Assembly (NCBI GenBank): GCA_023374045.1
Contig: CM041780.1
Span: 169,566,085-169,630,084, forward strand
Origin: Limonium bicolor
Taxonomy: Eukaryota; Streptophyta; Magnoliopsida; Caryophyllales; Plumbaginaceae
Reading direction: 5' to 3'
DNA length: 64,000 bases
Numbering within the stretch: position 1 is the stretch's first letter; each line of letters opens with the position of its first letter. A program made the translations under genes and the position numbers. The notes under the pieces were generated by a model. It was given only the letters and a program-made list of their open reading frames with translations. It was not told where the DNA came from and did no database searches. Positions 11,743 to 23,231 of this stretch are shown here, piece by piece.

Positions 11743-14313
11743 GTAAGAAAGGAACTCAAGCTCTTCTCTTTTCCAGTTTTCCTTGTAAAAATCAAAAACT
11801 CACGTGAACACCACTGCTCCCTTGCTCAGCCGGTTTTGGTGTTTCATCTTGGGAGTTGAAGCATTTCCATTTCCTACCAAAAACTTCATTTAGAAGTTCA
11901 AGGTAAGACTTCCTAAGAGTTTTAAGTGTTTCCTCACAAGTTAGGGTTTAATACCTACATTAGAAATTTTACTAGCCTTGTGTGTGTATTCCTTGGAACA
12001 TGGCTGTAGCTTGGCCTAATAAAAAACAAGGAACAAGGAAACCAAAACAAAGAAGGAAAGAGGAGCAATAAAGGATAAGGAGAGAAAGGAAAAAGAATCA
12101 AGAAACTTAAGGTAATGAAGTGCCTCTGTACAGAATTTAATGTTTATGTATGTATAAGTGCATTGCTTAGCAATGGTTAGACCACTGTAACAGTAGGAAA
12201 GAAAGGGGGTATGTTAATGTTGACTGTATTGGTAGTTTGAAGCTTTTGAAAACAAGTAAATAAAATATTAAGTGTGAGTATTAAGTGTGTAGTAAGTATT
12301 TAGAACTTGTGTGAATAATGTATATATTGAGCAGGGATGTAAACTGTGTTGAGTGAGCAAATTAATGTGGTGAGAATACTTAGAAATGTAGAAAAACTCT
12401 GTCAAATTTTGGCTAGGAATTCAGGACTTGAGTGCTGTTGACAGGAAAGAACATGGATGTGTTCAGAGAAGAAAATGTGAGATTATCACCTTGGTTTGTA
12501 TTTAGGAGGAAGTGGTGTAGTTGAGTAGAACTAGAAATGGAGTAATGTGAGGTGTTTAACTAAGTTATGCTAGATGAGGAACCATTTAGCTAGTGGGAAT
12601 AAGAGAGGAAAAATCTGTAGCATCAGTTCAGAGAGGAAAAACTGTAATAGGGGGGAAAACTATCAGTGGAAAATTTGTAAGTTAACAAAGGTTGACAGAT
12701 TAGAATAGAGATTGGATTAGGTTAGTTTTTAAGTGCCTAATCAGTGTAAAGACATGCTAGAATATATGTAGGAAGATTGGGAAGAAGTTGGTAGAAGTTT
12801 GGAGTTGAGATAGAACCAAAAACAAGTGAATATTACATTACTGCACCTGGTCCGGGTTTACAAACCGGTACTGAAACCCGGACCAGGCAAAAATAACGGC
12901 AGAACATAATATCAGCGGGATGGTCCGGGTTTACAAACCGGTACACAAACCCGGACCACCCCTAAAATGCACCCGAGAGTAATCATACCATGTGGTCCGG
13001 TTTGTAAACTAGTACACATACCCGGACCACCCATAAAACATACCCGAGAGTGACCAAAGGTATTGGTCCGGGTTCGCAAACCCGGACACATACCCGGACC
13101 ACCCCATTTTTTTCACAGAAAACTATTTTAAAGCCACTTTAAGATAGGGACTTGGTAGGTGATGATAGTATAAGGTAATTAAGACTTGATTATGATGTTT
13201 AATGGTCATTAAGGCTATAAACAAGCTTAGAAAGTAATTTTAAGTAAGTGACTTAAGTAAATTGATTTGAATAACAATGAGTTTGTAAGTATAAATTGGG
13301 AAACGTTAGGAAAGTAAGTATGATTAATTATAGATAACTAACCACACAACTCTATGTATGTGATAGGATTTGAATAGTCAAACACCAAAGGGGAGTCGGT
13401 GAGTCCAAAGTCAACGGTGAACGGTATGAACTTCTCATGCCCTGTATGCTACCTTGGCTACTCTGATTTGTGTGTTTGTGTGCTAATTGATCACCTAAAT
13501 AAGATAAAATGCACGAATCGGATTTATTGCACATACTTGTGCTTATATGATATTGTTCCTTGTTGAATGCTATCTTAACCCTCAGTTTGTATAATTCATG
13601 AAATGAATGGATGAGAATGAAGTGTGTGTGCCTTGTTGTGTATTGCATGGATCAAGTAATGCAGAATAGGACTTCTAACTGATTCCTAACCAACTAACAT
13701 TCTAACATTAAGAAATTGGTAAATTGGAATGAGTAGAAGTCTGATATAGCTTCGGCCACGCGTGAGGAGGAGGAGACACAAGAGGTTGGATCCAAATCCT
13801 GGCCTTAATCTTTTCCATGGCAAAACCCATAAATGGGTAGCATCCTGGATTAGTGAGCCACCCTAAAGCCCGGTGGTGGGACGGTGTAGTCCCTGCCCGA
13901 AGATCATACCGACTTAACATGAGTATAAGTAAGTAAGTAAGTAACAAGTAAGAAGGTAAGTAAGTAAGTATTGTATGAGTAAGATTGTGTAAGTAGTATG
14001 GTACCGAGTAAAAGAGTAAAGAACGTCCGATTAACGGATGGGTAACTGCCTAACAAAGAACGAGTAAGGATGTGTGAAATGTATTGTTATACGGTTTGGC
14101 TTGTGTATTGCCTTTCGGTTGTATGTATTGTACCTTGTAAATATATGCCTTGTATGAATGTATTGTTGTATGTAATAGTATGCATGTGCATGTGTAAAAT
14201 GAACTCCATGTATTCGACTAATTAGTCGGCGTACCCTCGTTAGCACGCGGTGTATGCAAAGTTTATGCGCAGCTTTTGCTGAGCCCCTTGGGGCACTGTT
14301 TTTAATTTTACAG
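11743..14313 (+). other. Putative intron within the solo LTR
   Basis: Donor-like AAG|GTAAG at 11743, with CAAG|GTAAG at 11903 and AAG|GTAAT near 12112. The acceptor TTTTAATTTTACAG|GT ends at 14313, right after a GCCCCTTGGGGC palindrome. The three-donor pattern is repeated in the sister LTR on the minus strand (8005, 7839, 7648). Inference from consensus and conservation. Confidence 0.45.
12846..13106 (+). repeat. Hairpin array (GGTCCGGG...CCCGGACC), four units
   Basis: Units start at 12849, 12922, 12994 and 13065, spaced 73, 72 and 71 bp. Each has a stem of about 8-12 bp and an internal TTTACAAACCGGTA-like loop, followed by a conserved spacer containing ACCCGAGAGT. One stem base pair is lost in unit 3. 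Confidence 0.85.
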
Positions 14314-14789
14314 GTGCTCGTGTGAAGGATGAAGGTCATGATGAGACCAAGCTTAATTTCTTTTTGAGTAGTGAGTAGGTTGTGAATGGTGTACCAAGTT
14401 GTACACGGCTTAATGTTTTTTTTAATAGCCGGTGTACCATGGGGTACACCCTTTTGGATATTGTATGAATTGTGAATTGGTAGAATGAGTAGGTTGTTAA
14501 ACTCATGATTTTTGTAATTGAAGAAGGGATGTAATTGATTATATTTTCTGATACTCGGTAATCAAACATTGTAAGTAAATGGTATTATGTATCGGGAAGT
14601 ATTTATAGTAGCTCGGTATTTTCTAAACATTGGACCGTTACTGTATGTAGTGTAAGCCTTGCTAGCCGTATGGGCGGTTAGCGGCGTTGTATCACCCGCC
14701 GTAGTATTTGTATTTCCGCTGCGAGTAGTAGGATAATCGAGACAATTAGATGGTAAGTAAGGGATTAGCGGTAGGGGTGTTACAAAAAT

Positions 14790-15409
14790 AACTAGAAGTT
14801 ACTCACCTTCATGGATGTATATTTAATTATGAACTGTGAACTAATAACATAATTTCAAGTGGGACCCCAAATGGTTGGGGGCAGGCCCACCTTAGCTTCG
14901 GCATAACTCCGTCATTGTTAAAATCTATTTTTACCATAAATAATGAAAATACTTGACAAAAGATAAATTTATTCAATCTTTTGTATATTTTAGATTAAAT
15001 ATAATCATTAATTATTATTTATTTATTGAATAAATATTGTTTTTTATTAAAGATTACATATAAATTATGAAATATATTCAAATAAATTAGATACTTATTA
15101 ACAAACCTATATAAAGCCTTGATTTGATATAAAATAAGCAAAAAAGTAAAAATTAGCTACATAATTTGCAGATACACATTTTATAAAAAGAAACTCTAAT
15201 TAATAAGGGCAATATGCAACAAAAAAGTAATGTATGTACAATGAAATTATTTTGAATTATCATATAGTAATGCAGCCCTGAGCTTGTTATTCTTTTATTA
15301 TTACTTTGCTTACTTTAGCCAAATGACAATCATGAAAGATAAGATATTTTACAGCCACAAAATGCAGTGTTTAAGAAGCTTCTAGGCAAGAGAACTGTAA
15401 CACTCGCTA
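14790..15409. other. AT-rich spacer, no gene seen
   Basis: Contains no open frames or repeats I can classify. Confidence 0.55.
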
Positions 15410-15417
15410 GGATTGAT

Positions 15418-15927
15418 TAGGGATGACAATGGAAGACAGGTGCTTGTTTCACCCGACCACCCAACCCGCTAAAAAGGGTGTAAAACCTTAAAAACGGGTG
15501 AAAAATTCAAAAAAAAAGGGTGAAAACGGGTGACAGGTGAAACAGATGCGGTGACGGGTGGGGTCGGGTGAACATTTTTCACCCTGTCACCCGACCCATT
15601 CACCCGACCCGTCTCCCGTTTGTATTATATTAAATGAAAAAATATACTTATCCCATATTTGTTGAGATAACTTGAAAATATTTTGGTTAATACTTTATAT
15701 TTTGAGTATGTTATTGACATTAGTTTATATGGTATTGTTGAACAAATATGAGTTTATTTTTAAAAAAAATAAAGCTTATAGAAGGCGTTAAAGACAAAAA
15801 ATATTTGCTAAAAAAAAATAAAAACAGGTGACAGGTTCACCCGTTTTACCCGTGAGTGACGGGTGATGAAGTTGCGGGTGACAGGTCGGGTGGTCACCGA
15901 CCCAAACCTAACCCGTTGCCATCCTTA
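15418..15927. mobile_element. hAT MITE, 510 bp, with 8-bp target duplication
   Basis: Terminal inverted repeats TAGGGATGACAATGG and CCCGTTGCCATCCTTA. The flanking octamers are identical (GGATTGAT at 15410-15417 and 15928-15935), as expected for hAT transposition. Both ends are dense in GGGTGAC/GTCACCC phrases, which act as sub-terminal inverted repeats. No transposase is encoded. Confidence 0.9.
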
Positions 15928-16139
15928 GGATTGATATGTGGTATTTTTTCCCGAAGCGACCTACATTATAATTAAATTATACGCTAGGATACAATTTGGG
16001 ATATCAATAGTCCATGCTCCAACTTGACTACCCCTCTACCTAAATTATCTGGGACATGAACATCAATATTATCAGTTCTTAGAATATATACATCCAAGTA
16101 ACATCAAACATAAGATCTAGAACATCTTGTAGAATCATC

Positions 16140-16345
16140 AAAAATTGCAAGCTAACATACTCATCCCTTCAAGGAAGTTGATATTTGTCAAGTAATCAGA
16201 GTAAACTCTGATCTATTCACACCTAACCAAGAAGCTAAGGAAATCCAAAACATGATAGCTTTAGCTTCAACCACCGCAGGTTCCCATGGTTTCTTGCCAA
16301 CTTTGATCCCTGCTGCAAGGATCGTCCCCTCTAACGATTCGTAAA
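16140..16345 (-). pseudogene. LINE-type RNase H domain fossil
   Basis: On the minus strand an open stretch reads EGTILAAGIK, then PWEPAVVEAKAIM and a following ISLAS, the pattern of the RNase H domain (RVT_3-like) found downstream of reverse transcriptase in plant non-LTR retrotransposons. After a frame change an ESDYLTNINFLEGMSM-like stretch follows, where the family has an acidic catalytic residue in ESD. Nothing recognisable as reverse transcriptase is nearby. It is a short, decayed fragment. A host RNase H-like gene fragment is possible but less likely. Confidence 0.5.
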
Positions 16346-17135
16346 TTGCTCATATTATATAATAACTACAATCCACAATGAACTTCATCACTAAAGGGAG
16401 ATGGTTGGGCCTCATCATTCGGTCCATTGGAGATTGGTGTCTAGTTGGTCATGGTGAAGAAGTTTTGGCTTGGTCCATCCCCATTTCATAACTTTAGGTG
16501 CGCTGGTGGAAGAACTAACATCTAGTAAACCAAAACTTCCAGAGTAAGGAAACCAAGGAAGTTAGTTGGCTTAAGCTCCCATTTTAGCAGGCCGAGACCA
16601 ACCAGTCTTGAAGAGCAAGATCATTCCTAATCAGTTATGGACTTTCAAGTGTTTCGGATTTCCACCATTTCCTAATGCATGGGAAATGCACAAATACAAG
16701 TGCTAAAGATTTCACAGCTTCACGTAGAGGACAACTTACATTATCCAGGTGATACAAATGTTTATTAAGCTAAGTTAGACATGGATAATACCTTGCATTA
16801 GTTTCTAAGCAAAGAGTCACACCCTAAGTGGAAGGTGGCACTTGCGAACTTGCTTCATGGCCATTCCAATCTTGCTTCTATAGGAGGTAGATTAAACTAG
16901 CTAGATTAAGATACTATGCTAATTTAATTGAGAATGGGCCATTGTTTGAGATGCCCCAACACCATGAGTCCGGCTTTTCTGATGCGCTAAGTCATCTTAG
17001 TGATGAGATTAGTATCCTCTTCAATGGACCAATCTCGGATAATGGTTTCCTTTCATCGTCTATTTTGTTTATCAATAAGATTACGCTATGAATCGATTGC
17101 CACATAGGACTTGGCTATGCGCCAATATTGGAGTG
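16346..17135. other. Non-coding stretch, no gene seen
   Basis: Many short broken frames and no domain that I recognise. Possibly a decayed retroelement 3' region linked to the RNase H fossil. Confidence 0.45.
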
Positions 17136-17139
17136 AAGG

Positions 17140-17340
17140 TGTCGCTCAAGTGCGAACCTGGAATGTTTTCAAGTACATAAACTCCGACCACCCCCAAAAT
17201 AAGGTAGTGTGATGTCTTGGGATTGGTCCGGGTCTTTAAGTCTGAACATAGACCCGAACCGACTCTAAAATGCACCAGAAACATTGTTTTGACTCTTGTT
17301 TGGTCCCGTCTTGATCATTAGACTATTGACATGCGTTCCA
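17140..17340 (+). repeat. Isolated LTR hairpin fragment
   Basis: GGTCCGGGTCTTTAAGT...AGACCCGAACC at about 17224-17262 is followed by CTAAAATGCACC, the spacer used in the solo LTR at 10945. It appears to be a decayed fragment of that LTR family. Confidence 0.5.
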
Positions 17341-17479
17341 AGACCTCTTCTTCAGTGTTTTTCACCAATTTAAGCATAAAACCAGTTCTTCACATATAAC
17401 ATAAATTAACGCATAAGTGAAGGAATTTATCACATAATCTAATAAAATAATAATCAAGTTAAACATAGAAATATTGATA

Positions 17480-17725
17480 AATTCTGCACTTTTCATCTAA
17501 CCCGAATAAGTCAACCAAGTTGGACCCATAACTTGAAAAACCAAATGACCTGGAGGTTGACCCTAACCGAAAGCACTCAAACCAAATTCTACCAAACCAA
17601 AGTCACCCAAATATAGTTCAAACTAGATGAACTCAACCTAATCCAAACCGAAACGAATATTAGATATCTATAAATTTCTCGAACCGAACCCGATATGAGT
17701 AACCCAAATTGCCAGGTCTAGGGAC
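17480..17725. other. Possible hAT-like non-autonomous element end
   Basis: Repeated CCAAACC / CGAACCGAACCCG phrases end in AACCCAAATTGCCAGGTCTAG, a style of end seen in hAT-type MITEs. The partner end and target duplication were not found. Confidence 0.3.
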
Positions 17726-18271
17726 TCTGTTTAATAGGCCAAATAAGGATTTAACCAGCTATGTTTCACATACAAAATTGAGTCTATCGGTTCATGGGTG
17801 CCTTATGCCCACAATTGTTGCTTCCTATTGATTGACTTGGTGAGATGGGTCTGTAGCAAACCCACAAGTGATTCTTTGAACATTTTCATGCCTTTCTAAT
17901 AATATCTATTTCTGGGCCCTCGGGTCCCCCGAATGTTCTAAAGGGCACCATTGTCATTTGTAAATTTTCTCGCTCTGTAGTCTAGAATTCCTTCTCAAGG
18001 ATCGTGAGTAATTAAAACAGTGCAGTAACACTAATTGATTCATCTGCAATTTTGCACGTGGTCTTGTATTCTGGCTTCAGAATTAGATAACACTAGTTTT
18101 ATGTTTCCTGGATTTCCAAGAGGAACGTGGTCCCTAAGTGTGATGATGAGCACTTTGTGATTAGATATCCTCCCTAGGTAGTGCATTGTGTGTTGTGTTG
18201 CTTAAAATGTAGCACAGTGGGAAAACTCATGGACTTGTTCAAAGATCATTGACAAGGTTTTTGGTACAAGT

Positions 18272-18788
18272 AGAGGTGTTACTAAACCGTTATCCAGCTA
18301 TTCGGTTAACGGATCGTGGTTAACCATATTGACGGTTAGTCAAATTTGATAGTCGTAACTAGTTCATTCAAAAGGAGTTAACCTAGTTAACCATCGGCTT
18401 CAGTGCGATTTTACCGGTTTTATGGTTAACCAGAATCATGTAAATTTATGATTTTTTCATGTAATTAGTAAACAATGCACGTCTTTATCGGATTTTGACT
18501 CGTTATCTCTGGCTTTGGTAATTTTTTTTATCAATTTTAGTATAATTCTAATAATTATATATATCATATTTACACTTATTTTTCGTAATTCTAATAATAA
18601 CCATACTATTTTATATTTATTGTCAAAAGTTTAAAAATTAAACGTCCTAAAAGGTTTTTCTAGCTAATCGGATACCAAAAAATCAATAATCGTAATAGGA
18701 ATCAACACCAGATGATTAAACGGTTCGGTTAACCGAATTCCGGTTCTGATTCCAATTTGACGGTTCCAGTTTTTGGTGAAAATTTCTA
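18272..18788. mobile_element. hAT MITE, about 517 bp, with 8-bp target duplication
   Basis: GTACAAGT occurs at 18264-18271 and again at 18789-18796, flanking a non-coding element. Its ends are rich in GGTTAACCG and CGGTT phrases in inverted orientation. Terminal repeats are imperfect (AGAGGTG versus TAGAAATTTTC read inward). Size and target duplication fit a second hAT MITE family. Confidence 0.75.
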
Positions 18789-18950
18789 GTACAAGTACCG
18801 ATCCTCCGGCAAAAGGTCATTTGAGTTTTCATTGAAAACGACATCGCTTACTTCAGTGTTGTTAGCGCCTGGTAGGCCAGTGAGTACGATGGATGACAAT
18901 AAGTTTATCCGTTCAGAGGGAAACAACCCAGGTCATTAGCTAAGGCCTCT

Positions 18951-20245
18951 TGATAAGTGGAGCATTTAGCTATGTTTATGGACGTAGCTTTCAATTTATT
19001 TAAGATATAATACTATAAGTTTCCCACTTAAGTGCTTAATTATGTTAAATGTTAAGATTATCTCTCACATGTGGTTTCTATGCTTAAAGAGGTGAAAATA
19101 CTCAAAGAAAAGATAAGTCAAGAAGACAAGGATCGTAACACAACCAACGAGAAGCAAATTTGAGCTCAAACGAATAATCTTGGCCCTTTTGAAGCTGTGT
19201 CTGGCCTTGCGTCCAGACTTGTAGGGCCGAACAACCTCCCAAGAGCAAGCACCCCTTTGTCTGACTTGTTAGTCCGGAAACATGTCTAGAGTTGCAATGC
19301 AGATCGATATAACATATACAGGATAAAGGTGTCTGGATATACAGGTCCAGAAAAGGTGAAAATCATGAAAATGAAATGTTGTGTTTTAGTAATAAAAGGG
19401 GGAGTATATAGGGAAGAAAGGAGAAATCGATTATTTATCTTTGGAGACAGAAGAATAATCCTAGCCTCAGAGCATTGGGAGAGGAAACGGAGAGCAACGG
19501 AGCAGGATCAAATTCATCATCGGTTACACCCCAAATTTGATGATGCATTCTTCCGCTTATATTGTTGTGTCATTTCTTTGTTTTCCATGTCTGAGTAGTT
19601 AGTTAGAATCTTGCTTTGCTATGGATTACTAGTTTTAAATTGCTTCTTTCTTTTGTGATTTTACTTGATTCAATAAAAATTGTAGTTTTATTCCTTGCTC
19701 AATTGTTATTATCTTGCATTTGGTCAGTTGTTAGATTTTACAAATTTGATTGCTTACATGTGACTATTATGGCATTCAATAGACTACAAGAATACTACCG
19801 GTTAATGTAGAGATGACAATTTCCTACATATATTAGCTGACTACACACCGGATGTGATTTGTTCGCTACTAGATAATTAGGTAGTTCGTAACGACATTTA
19901 GAAATTGGTAACTGCTAATAAGAATCTGCTTTGCGGCACACAGGAGTGGATTAATTTAGATCTGAGATTGCAATCTAGGATTGGAGAAAATAAATAGGAA
20001 GGATAATTAAATAATAGGGAGATGTATCAAACAACGATTGTGTTGTTTAGAACCGTTTACAGGATCAACCTTTTATTGATTTATTTTTAGCTTATTAATC
20101 CCAGCAAACAAAACCCCCTAAATTCATATTATTTGATTTCTTAGTTAATTTCATTTTAGATAAAGATTTGACTAGACACCACCACCTTTGATTCGATAAC
20201 CTATAGGGACAGTCCATGAAAGCTTGTCACAATAGACTGGTTCAC
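18951..20245 (+). mobile_element. Athila-like LTR (5' LTR or remnant), end approximate
   Basis: Starts TGATAAGTGG directly after a CT-rich tail, the same start as the two Athila-like LTRs at 43419 and 47095, but otherwise a different sequence family. It contains a purine-rich leader and a poly-adenylation-like AATAAA at about 19670. The distal part ends near the phrase TGGTTCACA at about 20241. No tRNA-Asp-type primer site was found after it, so the end is uncertain. Confidence 0.5.
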
Positions 20246-20857
20246 ACCGCCTGTAGTAGTTTCATCTTCATCTTCATTATATATATATATTTGCATTTTA
20301 CTTTATTTAGGATTTTGTTTTGGCTCATTTATTTTTGTTTCTAGGATTTGAATTTTATTAGATTCGTTTAGGTTTAGTTTTCTTTTCTAATTGTTTATTT
20401 CATTTTTATGTACATAATTTTATTTTTATTTTCTTCTTTATGTATATAGTTTCTTTTTCTTTTGAGTTTGAGGTATTTTAATTTGATGTTTGGATACTAC
20501 AATCAACTAGTAGGTTGGACACGATATTACAACCAATGAGTTGTATGTGAAAGGTGGGAAGGAGACCATGAGCATACTTATTGTTCGGTTGTTTCTTCTA
20601 GATTATAGGACACCATGAGAGATTTTGAATCTTGTGTGACACTTCGAGAACAACCGTTTCTTAGATATTATTACTTTGCACAGAGCTACAGTCGGTGGGT
20701 TTTCTACAGACGTGTGGAGGGAACCATGAGAGTTCACACTGACAAGCTAATATCTCTAGATTGGAAGCTACCCTTGCAGATTTTGAATCGTCTTACGTAT
20801 CAAGCTCCACTAGGCATGAGATCCTCACCATGGAGCATCAGGAGAGAAATGCAAGCT
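20246..20857 (+). other. Retroelement leader/internal fragment left of the CACTA insertion
   Basis: T-rich leader resembling Athila 5' untranslated sequence, followed by a short open frame (20615-20857) of unknown product cut by the CACTA element. The phrase ACCATGAG recurs at about 20565, 20610 and 20724. No gag motif is recognisable. Confidence 0.35.
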
Positions 20858-20879
20858 CACTAGTAGAAAAAAGGCCTTT

Positions 20880-21145
20880 TCGGCCCCCAATTTTCGGCGG
20901 TTTTAATATTTTGGCGAAAAAGAGTGTCGGGTGAGGTCATTTTCGGCGGTTCCTATATACAACCGCCGAAAAACGTGTTTTTTTTTAAAAAAACATCATT
21001 TTCGGCGGTTGTATATAGGAATACCGCCGAAAAAAAAGACTCATTTTCGGCGGTTCCTATATACAACCGCCGAAAATGATGTTTTTTAAAAAAAAACACG
21101 TTTTTCGGCGGTTGTATATAGGAACCGCCGAAAATGAGTCTTATT
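20880..21145. repeat. 5' sub-terminal CGGCGG palindrome array of the CACTA element
   Basis: TTTTCGGCGG/CCGCCGAAAA occurs about nine times, paired around a GTATATAGGAA core. The 21035-21145 segment is itself a near-perfect long hairpin: the block from GACTCATTTTCGG to its complement encloses an AAAAAAAAC loop. Such arrays are typical binding regions for the CACTA accessory protein. Confidence 0.85.
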
Positions 21146-21149
21146 TCTA

Positions 21150-21725
21150 TACCCCCCTGAGCTCGACATTACTGTAGTTCGTATTCTCCATTTTCACACC
21201 GTCGCCGCACCCAACATCCCTGAATTGCCACCAAATCGCCTCCTTTCACTCCGTCGAACGCCGCCGCGCCTCCACCTGCCGTCGCCGTCGCCGCCGCCAG
21301 GAGCCGCCCCACCAGCCGCTGTCGCCACCTGTGAAGCTGCGCAAGTTAGGGTTAAACAGAGTCGATTTAGGTTAGTTTTTTGCAAATTGTAACTATCGAA
21401 TTTTGGTTGAATTAGGTCTTAATTTGTTGTTTATATGTTATTGTTGATTGATATATGTCATCTGGAGTGTAAGTTATTGATTGGTTTAATTGGAAATACT
21501 ATATGTGGTGAATTTTTGAAAATAATATATATGCTCGCAAGGTGTTCGATGAAATGACTTAACCAATTTCAGTGACTTTTTTTGCTATTTTACCATTGTT
21601 TGTGTGAATTGTTGACAGGTAAATGACATTGGTGAATTATCGTATAATTTAACATTAAAAATGTTGACTAATTGTACTAAGTTTGTTGATAATTATTAAT
21701 TTTTTACATAACTATAACTATTATA
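21150..21725 (+). other. CACTA leader with GC-rich first exon, no clear ORF
   Basis: A GC-rich stretch (21190-21345) of CCGCCGTCGCC-type sequence precedes TTAGGTTAG, a possible donor. It resembles the untranslated first exon of a TE or captured gene. No protein start is evident on the plus strand. The minus-strand frame at 21194-21385 is low complexity and probably spurious. Confidence 0.4.
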
Positions 21726-21756
21726 CTCACTTATAATTCATATAATTCTTTACAGT

Positions 21757-22440
21757 TACACCCTTTGACATTCCCTTTGTCGTTGTCCTCCGCTCTATTA
21801 CCTCCCTTTGAGCTCCGCCTGAGAATCTTGTCCTTTCGTTCAACATTTATACGTGGTGCATTTATACCAAGACAGGTTAGCTTTATTTTTTAATTAACCT
21901 CAATCAATTACCATTTATCATAATGTTTGTGTAATTAGTTTATTTTTATGTAATAGTTAGTTCTTGTTGAATAATTGTACGTAGCTTTTTTATAACTACA
22001 ACTATTATTCTAATTATTATGGTTCACAGTTACTCCTTGTGATCTCGTGTGTCGCCGTCCTCCGCCCTGTTGCCTCCCTCCGAGTTTCGCCTACTCCTCG
22101 TCCTTCCAAAAACAGGTTAGTTTTGTTCTTCAACCTCGTTGAATTTCTGTTTATCATAATTGTTTGTAAAATGCATTGATTTATATATAATAGTTAGTTG
22201 CAGAATTATATATACATATATATTTAATATATTATCCACTCGATTCTGCTACTATTATCCTAGCCCAGTTGAGGTGAGGGTAGTTTTTTGATGATTAATT
22301 GTACGTATTTTTTTTATAACTACAACTATTATTCTAATTATTATGGTTCACAGTTACTCCTTTTGACACGTTTGTGGCCGTCCTCCGCCCTGTTTCCTCC
22401 CTCCGAGTTTCGCCTACTCCACGTCCTTCCAAAAACAGGT
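21757..22440 (+). repeat. Triplicated exon-like unit in the CACTA leader
   Basis: Three units of about 86-100 bp start TTAC(A/T)CC after ...TTCACAG or TTTACAG acceptors, at about 21757, 22030 and 22352, and end in a CAG|GTTAG donor. Each contains GTCCTCCGC(C/T)CT and CCTCC(C/G)T. Each is followed by a related intron-like tail containing TTTATAACTACAACTATTATTC. Periods are about 275-320 bp. It looks like tandem duplication of a leader exon with its splice sites. Confidence 0.65.
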
Positions 22441-22551
22441 TAGTTTTATTCTTCAACCTCGTTGAATTTTTGTTTATCATAATTGTTTGTAAAATTCGAT
22501 GATTATATATAATAGTTAGTTGCAGAATTATATATACGTATATATTTAATA

Positions 22552-22665
22552 TATTGTTGGTTATATATATATATATATACATACATATATATACATATAA
22601 GATAATCAAGTAGTATATATATCTATAATATATATTATAGATGTGTATATATATATTATACAGAC
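22552..22665. repeat. TA/CATA microsatellite
   Basis: A run of (TA)n with interspersed CATA units just upstream of the DUF4216 exon acceptor (ATACAG|ACTCGCC). Confidence 0.85.
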
Positions 22666-22670
22666 TCGCC

Positions 22671-23072
22671 ATGCAAGATATTTGGGAGCTTGATTATCAG
22701 TTTCAAAAGTTTGTTATTTTTAAATGCAAATGGGTGGATAATAGAAACGATTATCGGGTTCACGATGGGTTCAACTTGGTTGATTTATCACGCCTTGGTC
22801 ATACACAAGATCCGTTCATATTTCCCAAGGATTATGAACAAGTATTTTACATAGAAGATCCCATCGATTCCAGGTGGTCAGTTGTATTACCAGGGAAAAG
22901 ATTTGTCAACATTAATGTTGATCAAGATGTTGATGATGATGAATTAATGTTCGATGAGACACCACCTTTTTCTACCAGTATTCCTGTCACAGACATTGTT
23001 GATGTTCCAGACGATGTAGTGTATACTAGGTCTGATCACGATGAGGGTTTATGGGTTGAAAACCATAAATGA
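22671..23072 (+). CDS. DUF4216-domain protein, C-terminal part of a TNP2-type CACTA transposase
   Basis: The frame starts at ATG 22671, after an acceptor ATACAG ending at 22663, and encodes MQDIWELDYQF, then FKCKWVDNRND, NLVDLSRLG, PFIFPKD, YEQVFYIEDP and SRWSVVLPGKR, the signature order of DUF4216. In intact plant CACTA elements this domain sits at the C-terminal side of the TNP2 transposase. Here the TNP2 catalytic part and its usual upstream domain are absent, so this is a remnant of 133 residues with an acidic tail (DQDVDDDEL). An internal deletion of the transposase gene is the simplest reading. It may still be expressed as a short protein. Confidence 0.75.
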   Translation: MQDIWELDYQFQKFVIFKCKWVDNRNDYRVHDGFNLVDLSRLGHTQDPFIFPKDYEQVFYIEDPIDSRWSVVLPGKRFVNINVDQDVDDDELMFDETPPFSTSIPVTDIVDVPDDVVYTRSDHDEGLWVENHK

Positions 23073-23231
23073 TGTGTTTAATTGTTAGGTAAATTTAAAA
23101 TATATTTATTGTTGTTTGTTCATTAAATAATTAATTTGTTTGAATATTAACGATGTATTATTATGTATTCATTACATTATTTGTTGTGGTGTTATTGATA
23201 TACGGTTGTTTATCTTTGCAGATAGTTAAAT

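Larger units (their letters stand above)
10945..14784 (+). mobile_element. Solo LTR, 3.84 kb, with 5-bp target duplication
   Basis: Starts TGAAATACCCC, ends GGGGTGTTACA. The flanking pentamers are identical: AAAAT at 10940-10944 and AAAAT at 14785-14789. No primer site or internal region follows, so this is a true solo LTR left by LTR-LTR recombination. It holds a leader rich in CT (11440-11520), three donor-like sites, a four-unit hairpin array, the GCTGAGCCCC block (14276-14294) and an acceptor. It encodes no protein. The termini match those of the Ty3/gypsy-type LTRs elsewhere in the window. Confidence 0.85.

Noticed and set aside
21194..21385. Gly/Arg-rich minus-strand frame
   Set aside because: GC-rich triplet-like composition in a leader; no conserved domain.
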